Positions 10,806-20,496 of a DNA stretch of 64,000 nucleotides are shown in pieces. A program made the position numbers and the translations under genes. The notes under the pieces were generated by a model. That model was not told the origin of the DNA. It saw only the letters and a program-made list of their open reading frames with translations, and made no database searches. Position 1 is the stretch's first letter; each line of letters opens with the position of its first letter. Source of the DNA: Alysiella filiformis (lineage in GTDB: Bacteria > Pseudomonadota > Gammaproteobacteria > Burkholderiales > Neisseriaceae); assembly GCF_014054525.1 (NCBI RefSeq), contig NZ_CP059564.1, forward strand, positions 1,684,357 through 1,748,356. The letters run 5' to 3'.

Positions 10806-10875
10806 TTCTGTACAGAATAAATCTTTTTAGTAGCTGGTGTATTAAAATGAATTCAGTAATAATGAAATTACTGAA
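10806..10875. promoter_or_regulatory. Divergent control region of the XRE cassette
   Basis: Two palindromes lie between the divergent genes: TTCTGTACAGAA (10806-10817), next to the XRE ribosome site, and arms TTCAGTAAT (10852-10860) and ATTACTGAA (10867-10875) on the side of the two unknown genes. Both are reasonable operator candidates for the XRE protein. Confidence 0.5.
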
Positions 10876-10943
10876 ACATCTCATGATTGTAAATCAAAAA
10901 TGGTGTGGAAGTAATCTCTTTTATTTTTACAAAGGAAATCATT

Positions 10944-11180
10944 ATGGCAACAAGAGTTAAAGTTTATGTCTTTCAAGAAGATAATAAAGGCAAAATGGTA
11001 GGCAAAGAAGGTGTTAAAGTAAGCACCAATCACATGCCAAACGATGTAAAAACAGATTCATCGGGTGCAGCTAGTTTAATTATTGAAGAAGATCACGTAA
11101 AAATTTTTGTTGCTAATACAAAAATTTATGATGGCTTTACTTCAGCCTGCCCTAGTATTTTGGAATGTGAATGGGAGTAG
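10944..11180 (+). CDS. Small protein of unknown function, possible beta-sandwich
   Basis: A 78-residue protein without signal peptide. The start at 10944 follows AAAGGAAATCATT. The pattern of alternating hydrophobic strands with VKTDSSGAASLIIEEDHVKIFVAN looks like a short Ig-like or carboxypeptidase-regulatory-type beta-sandwich, but that is a fold guess only. Its stop codon is 10 bases from the start of the next gene, with that gene's ribosome site in between, so the two are co-translated. The base composition is AT-rich. Confidence 0.7.
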   Translation: MATRVKVYVFQEDNKGKMVGKEGVKVSTNHMPNDVKTDSSGAASLIIEEDHVKIFVANTKIYDGFTSACPSILECEWE

Positions 11181-11190
11181 GGGAAATATT

Positions 11191-11607
11191 ATGGCAATTA
11201 GACTCAGAACATCATTAAAATCAAATGGTTCAGGTTATGGCATCGTAAAAGATGGTGAGCATTACTTCACATTACATGCAAAAGGTGAAATAGACAAAAT
11301 TCAGCGTATTCAACAGGAATATATGGCTACCCCTCATTTTTCTGATATGAAATATATGTTGGGACAAGAAATGGAAAAATTGTTAAGCAATAATCCTGTT
11401 AATATTTACGATATTTCTGCATGTGATGAAATGGGGATGCCACTTTGGAGTGCAAATTTATATGCCTTTAATCAGGAAGATGCCATTAATAATGTATATG
11501 ATTTATCTGTATTAATGAAGCGTGAATATCCTAATTATGGGCGCAATATTTCGTTCTTCAATTTTCAAAATCTGAAAACAGGTCAAAGTTTTACTCTTAA
11601 TTATTAA
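11191..11607 (+). CDS. Protein of unknown function, partner of the preceding small protein
   Basis: A 138-residue soluble protein that I do not recognise. The start at 11191 follows GGGGAAATATT. It has no signal peptide or membrane helix. The first 45 residues look beta-rich (GSGYGIVKDGEHYFTLHAKG), the middle is helical (EYMATPHFSDMKYMLGQEMEKLL), and the C-terminus contains an alpha/beta segment ending FNFQNLKTGQSFTLNY. It is the last gene of the XRE-controlled cassette and is followed by an uptake-sequence inverted pair. It is AT-rich like its partner. Toxin, antitoxin or phage-accessory roles are conceivable but not shown by any motif. Confidence 0.7.
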   Translation: MAIRLRTSLKSNGSGYGIVKDGEHYFTLHAKGEIDKIQRIQQEYMATPHFSDMKYMLGQEMEKLLSNNPVNIYDISACDEMGMPLWSANLYAFNQEDAINNVYDLSVLMKREYPNYGRNISFFNFQNLKTGQSFTLNY

Positions 11608-11639
11608 GATTTTTATTAAAAATGGTGTGAATTAAAGAT

Positions 11640-11674
11640 TTCAGGCAGCCTGACAACCTTTCAGGCTGCCTGAA
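11640..11674. terminator. Bidirectional uptake-sequence terminator
   Basis: Arms TTCAGGCAGCCTG and CAGGCTGCCTGAA with a nine-base loop lie between the convergent cassette gene and der. Confidence 0.75.
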
Positions 11675-11680
11675 TTTCAC

Positions 11681-13150
11681 TTATTTCTGATACTGTTTCT
11701 TACTGGAAACCTGCTTTTTCTTGCTTTTGCCGCCACTATTGCGCGCTTTTTCGTCTTTGCGCCCTTCGCGTTTGGCAATGCGGTTACTCAAACTCACACG
11801 GCGCAAGGGTTTGTTTTTCGTTTCTTTTGCCGTTTCTTCATACGGATTTTCGCTCACATTATACTGAATCCGCAATGGCGTTCCCTGTAAATTGAATGCC
11901 TTACGGAAAGTCTGCGTGAGATAGCGCGTGTAGCTGTCGCCAATCGCGTGCAAAGAATTGCCGTGTATCACAATCACAGGCGGATTGCTGCCGCCTTGGT
12001 GGGCATAGCGCATTTTCGGGCGCACCAAACCTGCGCGTGGCGGTTGCTGGCGTTCCACAGCCGTTTGCAAAACGCGCGTGATTTTGGGCGTGGGCATTTT
12101 GATGAACGCGGCATCGTAGGCAGCCTGAATGCTTTCAAACAAGCCGTCAATGCCTTTTTCTTTGAGTGCGGAAATGTAATGAAATTTCGCAAAATCAAGG
12201 AAATACAGTTTACGCGCAATGTCGCGCTTGATGTCGTTGCGGCGTTCTTCGGAAATGCCGTCCCATTTGTTCACGGCAACCACCAATGCGCGTCCTGCTT
12301 CCAGCGCGAAACCTGCGATGGTTGCGTCTTGGTCGGCAATGTCCTGTTGCGCGTCCAGCACCAAAACCGCCACATTGGCGGCTTCAATCGCTTGCATGGC
12401 TTTAATCACGGAGAATTTTTCCACCGCTTCATCTACTTTGCCGCGTCTGCGTACGCCAGCCGTATCAATAATGGTAAAGGGCTTGTTTTCGCGTTCAAAA
12501 TCAATGTGTATGCTGTCGCGGGTCGTGCCTGCCATGTCAAAGGCAATCACGCGCTCTTCGCCCAAAATCGCGTTAACCAAGGTGGATTTACCCACATTCG
12601 GGCGACCGATAATGGCGAAAGTGGGGTGATGGTTTTCAGGCTGCTCGTCTTCCGCTTCGGGGAATTTTTCCAACACATCTTCAATCAAATGGTAAACGCC
12701 ATCGCCATGCGCCCCTGAAATCACATGGGGTTCGCCCAAAGCCAATTCGTAAAATTCGGCTGCCAAAACGGGGCGGTTGCCGCCTTCGCCTTTATTGACC
12801 GCCAAAAACACGGGGCGCGGACTTTGGCGCAAGCGGTCGGCGATGATTTTGTCTTGTGGGGTCAAGCCAGTACGTGCGTCCACCAGAAAAATCACGGCAT
12901 CGGCTTCGTCAATGGCTTGCAGGGTTTGTTTTGCCATTTCGTGCAAAATGCCACTGTCCACCACTGGCTCAAAACCGCCTGTGTCCACAACGAGATAGGG
13001 TTTCGTGCCAACGCGTCCGTGTCCATAATGGCGGTCGCGTGTCAAACCTGGCAGGTCGTGCACGAGTGCGTCTTTGGTGCGCGTTAAGCGGTTGAATAAG
13101 GTGGATTTGCCGACATTGGGTCTGCCAACTAGGGCGATGGTTGGTTTCAT
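11681..13150 (-). CDS. der: Ribosome assembly GTPase Der (EngA)
   Basis: An essential double-GTPase that assists maturation of the 50S subunit. Two GRPNVGKS P-loops, at residues 8-15 and about 182-189, begin the tandem G domains. A C-terminal KH-like domain follows, then a basic Lys/Arg-rich tail of about 40 residues that is likely to contact rRNA. In the first G domain the usual NKxD motif reads NKGE, as I remember it in Neisseria Der proteins; the second domain has canonical NKWD. The length of 489 is normal for beta-proteobacteria. Upstream lies a tract of several uptake-sequence copies (13160-13350). Confidence 0.97.
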   Translation of the reverse strand: MKPTIALVGRPNVGKSTLFNRLTRTKDALVHDLPGLTRDRHYGHGRVGTKPYLVVDTGGFEPVVDSGILHEMAKQTLQAIDEADAVIFLVDARTGLTPQDKIIADRLRQSPRPVFLAVNKGEGGNRPVLAAEFYELALGEPHVISGAHGDGVYHLIEDVLEKFPEAEDEQPENHHPTFAIIGRPNVGKSTLVNAILGEERVIAFDMAGTTRDSIHIDFERENKPFTIIDTAGVRRRGKVDEAVEKFSVIKAMQAIEAANVAVLVLDAQQDIADQDATIAGFALEAGRALVVAVNKWDGISEERRNDIKRDIARKLYFLDFAKFHYISALKEKGIDGLFESIQAAYDAAFIKMPTPKITRVLQTAVERQQPPRAGLVRPKMRYAHQGGSNPPVIVIHGNSLHAIGDSYTRYLTQTFRKAFNLQGTPLRIQYNVSENPYEETAKETKNKPLRRVSLSNRIAKREGRKDEKARNSGGKSKKKQVSSKKQYQK

Positions 13151-13257
13151 GTTTTTGCTTTCTCTGTTTCAGGCTGCCTGAAAGGACTGCGCGTCCAGCG
13201 AAAATATTTTTCAGGCAGCAAGCAGGTGTATTTTGCCATACACGGGTTAATCAAAAT

Positions 13258-13295
13258 TTTTCAGGCAGCCTGAAAATGCGTTGGCTGCCTGAAAA
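13258..13295. terminator. Uptake-sequence inverted pair upstream of der and downstream of the GntR gene
   Basis: Arms TTTTCAGGCAGCC (13258-13270) and GGCTGCCTGAAAA (13283-13295). It is placed to terminate the leftward GntR transcript before der. Further single copies lie at about 13168-13182 and 13329-13345. Confidence 0.65.
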
Positions 13296-13355
13296 TCAAT
13301 TTGGGGGCATTTTAACAGAAATTCGCGTTTCAGGCAGCCTGAAAACCTTGAATAT

Positions 13356-14063
13356 TCACAAATTTTGCTCTTTGCCACGCATAAAAATGTCAATCACATT
13401 TTGCAAATGCACACGCATGTTTTCCCGCGCAGCGTTTACATCGCGCTGTTCCAAAGCCATCAAAATCGCATAATGTTCCTGTTGCGAACGCAAAGGCATA
13501 TCGCTGGGCGTGTAAAGTCGGCGCAACGCACTGAACAATTTGCTGGATTGTTCATTCAATAATTTTTTCAAAATCAAAGGGTAAACATCATTGCCGCAAC
13601 TCTCTGCAATGCGAATGTGGAACAAGCGGTCGCCATCATGGGTCGTAGAACCCATGATGTTATCCGAAACATTCATCAAATAAGCCTGTTTAATCAAAAA
13701 CAAAGACTTTTCAGTCATGTTTTCAGCCGCCAACGCAGCCGTTTCAGGTTCAATCAACAAACGCGCTTGCAAGAGCGAAAATGGCGAAATGCCATTTAAA
13801 TCAATATTTTGATTTTCCTTTTGTTGGCAAACATAAACCCCCTTTCCCACTTTAACTTCAAGCCACCCCGATACTTCCAGCGCAATAATCGCTTCACGCA
13901 CAGAAGTGCGGCTCACATTGAGCCATTTTGCCAAATCCCGCTCACTTGGCAAAGTGTCGCCTGCTTGCCATTCGCCTTGTGTGATTTTTTCCCGCAATAA
14001 ATTGGCGATTTTTTGATATAAGCGCGGGGGCGCATCTGATGGAATAAGGGATTCTGCTTGCAT
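13356..14063 (-). CDS. FadR-subfamily GntR transcriptional regulator, putative repressor of the fucose island
   Basis: A 235-residue regulator with an N-terminal winged helix (residues about 12-78; SERDLAKWLNVSRTSVREAIIALEVSGWLEV) and a C-terminal all-helical FCD ligand domain. The FCD family usually binds a carboxylic acid or sugar acid, often through a metal held by Asp and His residues; HDGDRLFHIRIAES and HYAILMALEQRD fit. It is divergent from the catabolic operon starting at 14273. A TTGGTCTAACC site overlaps its own start codon and TGGTTAGACCA lies before the operon, matching the FadR-type consensus TGGTNNNACCA. The inducer is probably L-fuconate or its keto-deoxy derivative (inference). 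Confidence 0.88.
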   Translation of the reverse strand: MQAESLIPSDAPPRLYQKIANLLREKITQGEWQAGDTLPSERDLAKWLNVSRTSVREAIIALEVSGWLEVKVGKGVYVCQQKENQNIDLNGISPFSLLQARLLIEPETAALAAENMTEKSLFLIKQAYLMNVSDNIMGSTTHDGDRLFHIRIAESCGNDVYPLILKKLLNEQSSKLFSALRRLYTPSDMPLRSQQEHYAILMALEQRDVNAARENMRVHLQNVIDIFMRGKEQNL

Positions 14064-14073
14064 TGGTCTAACC
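14063..14073. promoter_or_regulatory. Predicted GntR operator at the regulator's own start
   Basis: TTGGTCTAACC fits the FadR-subfamily consensus and touches the start codon of the regulator gene, implying autoregulation. Confidence 0.6.
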
Positions 14074-14196
14074 TTTATCGCGATGATAAATGTGGTTCAT
14101 TTGAAAAATAAATTTTTTAAATATCAAAATTATAACATCATTTCATCACTTGACATTCAGAATTTTTAATGACCTTCATCAATTTTGATGAATAAG

Positions 14197-14207
14197 TGGT
14201 TAGACCA
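14197..14207. promoter_or_regulatory. Predicted GntR operator before the fucose operon
   Basis: TGGTTAGACCA lies 66 bases before the first structural gene and is close to the reverse complement of the site at 14063. Confidence 0.6.
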
Positions 14208-14272
14208 GTTGAACAGTTAAAATTTTTCATTTAGACTACATTTCATTACATCAATAAACAAGGGATAACATC

Positions 14273-15025
14273 ATGCGTTTAAAAGACAAAATTTGTGTCG
14301 TAACCGCCGCAGGGCAAGGCATTGGGCGTGCTTCCACACTTGCCTACGCGCAAGAAGGCGCACAAGTTTGGGCGTTGGACATCAACGAAGCCGCCTTGCA
14401 ATCGCTGAAAGCCGAACATGAGAACATTCACATTCACGCCATCAATTTATTGGAAACGGAAAAGTTCAGCCAATTCTTTGAAAAATTAGATAAAATTGAT
14501 GTTTTGTTTAACTGTGCAGGCTGGGTGGCGGCTGGCGATGTGTTGGCAAGCAGCGCACAAGACATGCAAAAATCATGGGATTTAAACGTGATGACCATGT
14601 TTCACGCCATTCAAGCGGTCTTACCAAAAATGTTGGCGCAAGGTGGTGGCTCTATCATCAATATGTCGTCCGCCGCGTCCAGCGTGAAAGGCGTTCCCAA
14701 TCGTTTTGCATACAGCGTGAGCAAAGCGGCTGTTATTGGTCTGACCAAATCGGTTGCTGCCGACTATGTTACCCAAGGCATTCGTTGCAACGCGATTTGC
14801 CCTGGTACGGTGGAATCGCCATCTTTACATGAACGCATAGCCGAGCAAGCCAAAGCACAAAATAAGACCATTGAAGAAGTGTTTGCCGCATTTGTGGCGC
14901 GACAACCCATGGGACGCATTGGTCGGGACAGCGAAATTGCCGCATTAGCCGTTTATTTGGCAAGCGATGAATCGGCTTTCACAACAGGCACTTGCCAAGT
15001 GATTGACGGTGGTTGGTCAAATTGA
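14273..15025 (+). CDS. SDR dehydrogenase, probably 2-keto-3-deoxy-L-fuconate dehydrogenase
   Basis: A 250-residue classical short-chain dehydrogenase with TAAGQGIG (residues 11-18), Asp36 after the second strand (favouring NAD), NCAG (80-83) in place of NNAG, Ser132/133, and the catalytic pair Tyr147/Lys151 in YSVSK. In the non-phosphorylative L-fucose pathway known from Xanthomonas and Burkholderia, this family oxidises 2-keto-3-deoxy-L-fuconate to the 2,4-diketo acid. The assignment rests on context: the diketo acid hydrolase, fuconate dehydratase and lactonase follow directly. The gene contains a perfect TTGGTCTGACCAA at 14736. Confidence 0.8.
   Translation: MRLKDKICVVTAAGQGIGRASTLAYAQEGAQVWALDINEAALQSLKAEHENIHIHAINLLETEKFSQFFEKLDKIDVLFNCAGWVAAGDVLASSAQDMQKSWDLNVMTMFHAIQAVLPKMLAQGGGSIINMSSAASSVKGVPNRFAYSVSKAAVIGLTKSVAADYVTQGIRCNAICPGTVESPSLHERIAEQAKAQNKTIEEVFAAFVARQPMGRIGRDSEIAALAVYLASDESAFTTGTCQVIDGGWSN
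14736..14748. promoter_or_regulatory. Intragenic GntR-type site TTGGTCTGACCAA
   Basis: A perfect 13-base palindrome inside the SDR gene, coding for part of IGLTKS. It matches the predicted operator of the divergent regulator. Confidence 0.45.
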
Positions 15026-15079
15026 ATTTTCAGGCAGCCTGAAAACAAATCACCCATTTAAATGAAAAGGAATCAACTT

Positions 15080-15919
15080 ATGAAATTACTTCGTTTTGGC
15101 GCAAAAGGCGCAGAAAAACCCGCTATTTTGGACGCGCAAGGCAATATCCGCGATTTATCGTCTGTGGTGGCGGACATCAACGGCTTTGTATTGGAACACG
15201 AATTAGCCAAAATTGGTCAGACCAATTTGGAGACTTTACCGATTGTGCCAAATGACGTTCGCATTGGCGCGTGTGTGGGCAATGTGGGCAAATTCATCTG
15301 CATTGGCTTGAACTATTCCGACCACGCCGCCGAAACCAACTCGCCCATTCCCAAAGAACCGATTATTTTCAACAAATGGACAAGCGCAATCGTGGGCGCA
15401 AATGACGATGTAGAAATCCCACGCGGTTCGCAAAAAACGGATTGGGAAGTGGAATTGGGCGTGGTCATTGGCAAAAGCGGTCGCTACATTGACGAAAAAG
15501 ACGCGATGGATTATGTGGCTGGCTACTGCGTGATTAACGATGTTTCCGAGCGTGAATATCAGTTGGAACGCGGTGGCACTTGGGACAAAGGCAAGGGCAA
15601 CGACACCTTTGGTCCAATGGGTCCCTATTTGGTAACCAAAGACGAAATCGCCGACCCGCACAATTTACAAATGTGGTTGGAAGTGGACGGCAAGCGTTAT
15701 CAAAATGGCAACACGAATACGATGATTTTCCAAATTCCATTTTTAATCAGCTATTTGAGCCGTTTTATGAGTTTGCAAGCAGGCGATGTGATTTCCACAG
15801 GTACGCCACCAGGGGTGGGTTTGGGACAAAAACCGCCCGTGTATTTGCAAGCGGGTCAGACCATGCGTTTGGGCATTGAGGGCTTGGGCGAGCAAACGCA
15901 AAAAGTCGTTCAGGCTTAA
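15080..15919 (+). CDS. Fumarylacetoacetate-hydrolase family enzyme, probably 2,4-diketo-3-deoxy-L-fuconate hydrolase
   Basis: A 279-residue FAH-fold metal-dependent hydrolase. The fold's metal-binding motif DWEVELGVVIG is present, as are CIGLNYSDHAAET and the C-terminal GDVISTGTPPGVG. In the L-fucose oxidation pathway this enzyme splits the diketo acid into pyruvate and L-lactate. The ATG at 15080 was chosen: AAAAGGA lies 11 bases upstream and itself overlaps an earlier ATG at 15062. The gene follows the SDR gene by 54 bases containing one uptake-sequence copy. Intragenic GGTCAGACC sites lie at 15211-15227 and 15853-15864. Confidence 0.85.
   Translation: MKLLRFGAKGAEKPAILDAQGNIRDLSSVVADINGFVLEHELAKIGQTNLETLPIVPNDVRIGACVGNVGKFICIGLNYSDHAAETNSPIPKEPIIFNKWTSAIVGANDDVEIPRGSQKTDWEVELGVVIGKSGRYIDEKDAMDYVAGYCVINDVSEREYQLERGGTWDKGKGNDTFGPMGPYLVTKDEIADPHNLQMWLEVDGKRYQNGNTNTMIFQIPFLISYLSRFMSLQAGDVISTGTPPGVGLGQKPPVYLQAGQTMRLGIEGLGEQTQKVVQA
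15211..15227. promoter_or_regulatory. Intragenic GntR-type site AATTGGTCAGACCAATT
   Basis: A 17-base palindrome, the longest copy of the predicted operator in the island, about 130 bases into the hydrolase gene. Confidence 0.5.
15853..15864. promoter_or_regulatory. Intragenic GntR-type core GGTCAGACC
   Basis: A weaker copy with intact nine-base core near the end of the hydrolase gene. Confidence 0.3.
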
Positions 15920-16036
15920 ACAATTTGATTTTTTCAGGCTGCTTGTTGGGTACAGGCGTTTCAGGCAGCCTGAAAAAAATTTTACCTAAAATTCAGCCTT
16001 TTAAAAAATAAATCATTGAATAGAAAGTAAAAAAAT

Positions 16037-17317
16037 ATGTCAATCACCATCACCGATATGGAAGTGTTGGACATTCGCTTCCCCACTTCACAACAATTGG
16101 ACGGTTCGGACGCGATGAACCCCGACCCCGATTATTCCGCCGCCTATGTGATTTTAAAGACCAATTATTCAGAATTAAATGGTCATGGATTAACATTCAC
16201 GATTGGGCGTGGTAATGAAATTTGTTGTGCGGCAATTGAAGCCGTGCGGCATTTGGTGGTGGGCTTGAATTTAGATGAAGTCAAACAAGCACCTGCACAA
16301 TTTTGGCGCAAACTCACAGGCGACAGCCAACTGCGTTGGATTGGTCCAGACAAAGGTGCCATGCACTTGGCGGTAGGGGCGGTGGTCAATGCGGTGTGGG
16401 ATTTGTGGGCGAAAGCGGAAAACAAACCCGTGTGGCGTTTGGTGGCGGATATGTCGCCCGAAGAATTGGTAAATTGCATTGATTTCAGATACTTAACCGA
16501 TTGCATCGCGCCCGAAGAAGCCCTTGATTTATTAACGAAAGCCGAACAAGGCAAAGCAGAACGCACCGAAATTTTATTGCGTGAAGGCTACCCATGCTAC
16601 ACCACTTCGGCAGGCTGGCTGGGTTACAGCGATGAAAAATTGGCGCGTTTGTGCCAAGAAGCAATTGATGAAGGTTTTCAATATGTTAAATTGAAAGTCG
16701 GACAAAATTTGGAAGACGACAAACGCCGTGTTCGCATTGCGCGTGAAATCATTGGCGATGAACGCCATTTGATGATAGACGCAAATCAAGTTTGGGAGCG
16801 TCAGCAAGCGATTGATTGGGTTAAGGAATTGGCTTTTGCCAAACCTTGGTTTATTGAAGAGCCAACCAGCCCAGACGATGTGGAAGCGCACCGCGCCATT
16901 CGTGAAGCGATTGCGCCGATTCAGGTGGCAACTGGCGAAATGTGCCAAAACCGCATGATGTTTAAACAGTTTATCATGCGCGAGGCGATTGACGTGGTGC
17001 AAATTGATGCGTGTCGCATGGGGGGCGTGAATGAGGTTTTAGCGGTGTTGTTGATGGCGGCAAAATATGGCTTGAAAGTGTGCCCACATGCTGGTGGTGT
17101 GGGGCTTTGCGAGTATGTGCAACACTTGTCCATGATTGATTATTTGTGTTTTTCAGGCGACAAATCGGGGCGCGTAACCGAATACGTTGACCATTTACAC
17201 GAGCATTTTATCCACCCTTGCGTGATTGAAAACGCGGCATATATGCCACCCAAAGAAGCGGGTTTTTCTATTGAAATGAAAGACAGTTCATTAAAAGAAT
17301 ATCAATTTAAAAATTAA
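16037..17317 (+). CDS. L-fuconate dehydratase, enolase superfamily
   Basis: It dehydrates L-fuconate to 2-keto-3-deoxy-L-fuconate. The 426-residue protein has the mandelate-racemase subgroup layout: an N-terminal capping domain, then a TIM barrel with the KLK pair (Lys218, Lys220), metal ligands Asp248 (LMIDANQ), Glu274 (WFIEEP) and Glu301 (VATGE), and His351 (CPHAGG). These positions coincide with those I recall for the characterised Xanthomonas campestris fuconate dehydratase, which supports the specific call over other acid-sugar dehydratases. It is preceded by a DUS-rich gap and followed by a hairpin repeat inside the operon. Confidence 0.92.
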   Translation: MSITITDMEVLDIRFPTSQQLDGSDAMNPDPDYSAAYVILKTNYSELNGHGLTFTIGRGNEICCAAIEAVRHLVVGLNLDEVKQAPAQFWRKLTGDSQLRWIGPDKGAMHLAVGAVVNAVWDLWAKAENKPVWRLVADMSPEELVNCIDFRYLTDCIAPEEALDLLTKAEQGKAERTEILLREGYPCYTTSAGWLGYSDEKLARLCQEAIDEGFQYVKLKVGQNLEDDKRRVRIAREIIGDERHLMIDANQVWERQQAIDWVKELAFAKPWFIEEPTSPDDVEAHRAIREAIAPIQVATGEMCQNRMMFKQFIMREAIDVVQIDACRMGGVNEVLAVLLMAAKYGLKVCPHAGGVGLCEYVQHLSMIDYLCFSGDKSGRVTEYVDHLHEHFIHPCVIENAAYMPPKEAGFSIEMKDSSLKEYQFKN

Positions 17318-17326
17318 GTTTCCAAT

Positions 17327-17385
17327 GTAGGGTGCGTACCACGCACCAAAATTGCAAATAAATTGGTGCGTGGTACGCACCCTAC
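17327..17385. repeat. Hairpin repeat inside the fucose operon
   Basis: Perfect 23-base arms (left arm starting GTAGGGTGCGTACCACGC at 17327-17349; right arm 17363-17385) around a 13-base AT-rich loop. It has no T-run typical of a terminator and sits between the dehydratase and lactonase genes. A related fragment, GGTGCGCACAGCGCACC, is at 39595-39611. Confidence 0.8.
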
Positions 17386-17406
17386 AAAATCCTTGCGGAG
17401 CAAACC

Positions 17407-19022
<1,616 letters not shown>

Positions 19023-19138
19023 TTTTATTGAAAATATTTTTGTTGTACCCCAAGTTGGGTTTTCAGGCAGCCTGAAAATTTTGTCAATCAAAAACCGACT
19101 TTTCTCACACCATTTTCTCAACTCACGGAGCACATATC

Positions 19139-20251
19139 ATGAAACACATCATCAATCAATTCAATTTGTTGGCAATCACGGCTTGCGTTTTGGCAGCGTG
19201 TTCTGGCGGTGGTAACGAGAGTCAAGTCCAACAAAAACAAGCACAAACGCCCCCAGCCACAACTTCCGCTCCTGCTCCTGATGGCACAGGCAGCAATGGT
19301 GCCAAAATCGGCATTGACCAACCACGCATTGACACGGATTTTTGGACGGCTTTTGCCAATTATGTGCCCACAAAAGGGCAAGAATTGGGCGCGAATTTGT
19401 ATCAAACTTCGTCCAATAATGACGCGCAAAAAATGATTGCCAATGTACAACAAATGTTGCAATCTGATGTGAAAGCGATTGTGCTTGCGCCACAAGACAC
19501 GGCAGCCGCCACCAGTGCGTTGGCAGCCGCCAAAGCCCAAAATATTCCTGTGGTTACGGTGGACACGCGCCCTGACGCTGGCGATGTGTATATGGTGGTG
19601 CGTGCGGATAATCAGGCTTATGGTTCAAATGCTTGCGTGGTGATTGGCGAAAAATTGAAAGGCGAAGGGCGTGTGGTGGAATTTCAAGGTGCGCTCAATT
19701 CCATTAACGGGCGCGACCGTTCGGAAGCCTTTGCCGAGTGCATGAAAACCAAGTATCCCAATATCAAAGTCATTGAAATTCCAACTGATTGGAAAAAAGA
19801 ACCTGCCATTGCGGGCTTGCAAACGGCTTTGGCAGGCGGCAAAGTGAATGGCATTTATATGCAGGCTGGTGGCGTGTACCTTGAACCGACTTTGGCGTTT
19901 TTGAAACAAAAAAATCTGCTCAAACCTGCTGGCGATGCGGAACACATTGTGATTGTGTCCAATGACGGCATTAAATCGGAATTGGAAGCGATTAAACGCG
20001 GCGATATTGATGCGACCGTTTCGCAACCTGCCGATGGTTACGCGCATTGGGCTTTGTTCTACGCCAAAGCGGCTGCCGAAGGCAAAACGTTCCAAGTGGG
20101 CAAAACCGAACACGGCTCCAACATCGTTCAACCGCGTGATGGTTTGTTGGAAGACCAAATTGTTGCGCCTGTGGTTACGGTTGATGGCGCAAAATTGGGC
20201 GATTTGCAAACCGTGAAAGCGGATTCGCCTGATTTGTGGGGGAATAAATAA
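19139..20251 (+). CDS. Sugar ABC transporter substrate-binding lipoprotein (RbsB-like)
   Basis: A 370-residue periplasmic-binding protein of the ribose/galactose type (Peripla_BP_4). A lipoprotein signal ends in LAAC, followed by a Gly/Gln/Pro/Ala-rich linker. The domain starts near KIGIDQPRIDTDFW and includes the family's IVLAPQDTAAA and VVTVDTRPD segments. It precedes the matching ATPase and permease genes. From the context the ligand is probably L-fucose or a related deoxysugar. Being lipid-anchored in a Gram-negative is less usual for this family, whose members are mostly free in the periplasm. Confidence 0.9.
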   Translation: MKHIINQFNLLAITACVLAACSGGGNESQVQQKQAQTPPATTSAPAPDGTGSNGAKIGIDQPRIDTDFWTAFANYVPTKGQELGANLYQTSSNNDAQKMIANVQQMLQSDVKAIVLAPQDTAAATSALAAAKAQNIPVVTVDTRPDAGDVYMVVRADNQAYGSNACVVIGEKLKGEGRVVEFQGALNSINGRDRSEAFAECMKTKYPNIKVIEIPTDWKKEPAIAGLQTALAGGKVNGIYMQAGGVYLEPTLAFLKQKNLLKPAGDAEHIVIVSNDGIKSELEAIKRGDIDATVSQPADGYAHWALFYAKAAAEGKTFQVGKTEHGSNIVQPRDGLLEDQIVAPVVTVDGAKLGDLQTVKADSPDLWGNK

Positions 20252-20290
20252 TTTGATTTGAAAAACAAAACTTTCAGGCTGCCTGAAACT

Positions 20291-20416
20291 TGTCCCCTCC
20301 CCGTCTGGCGGGGGAGGGTTAGGGTGGGGGTGGTTCGTGGTGCAAAGCAAATTGATGTTTCCCCAGCGATTTTGCCCCCACTCTAGCCCTCCCCCGTTTG
20401 GGACGGGGGAGGGGAC
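20291..20416. repeat. GC-rich inverted repeat element inside the importer operon
   Basis: Outer arms TGTCCCCTCCCC and GGGGAGGGGACA enclose internal G/C-rich hairpins (CCCTCCCC type). It fills the gap between the binding-protein and ATPase genes and is similar in design, not in exact sequence, to the elements at 4.16 and 10.2 kb. It could attenuate transcription of the downstream genes or stabilise the upstream message, as REP hairpins can. Confidence 0.75.
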
Positions 20417-20496
20417 AGATTTGTGGTAACACAAAGATTTTCAGGCAGCCTAAAATTATTTTCTCAATAAAAATAACAATCTCGGAGTATCCAAAC

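Noticed and set aside
13160-13350. A possible CRISPR-like array of repeated words
   Set aside because: The repeats are uptake-sequence copies in both orientations with irregular spacing and no unique spacers; no cas genes are present.
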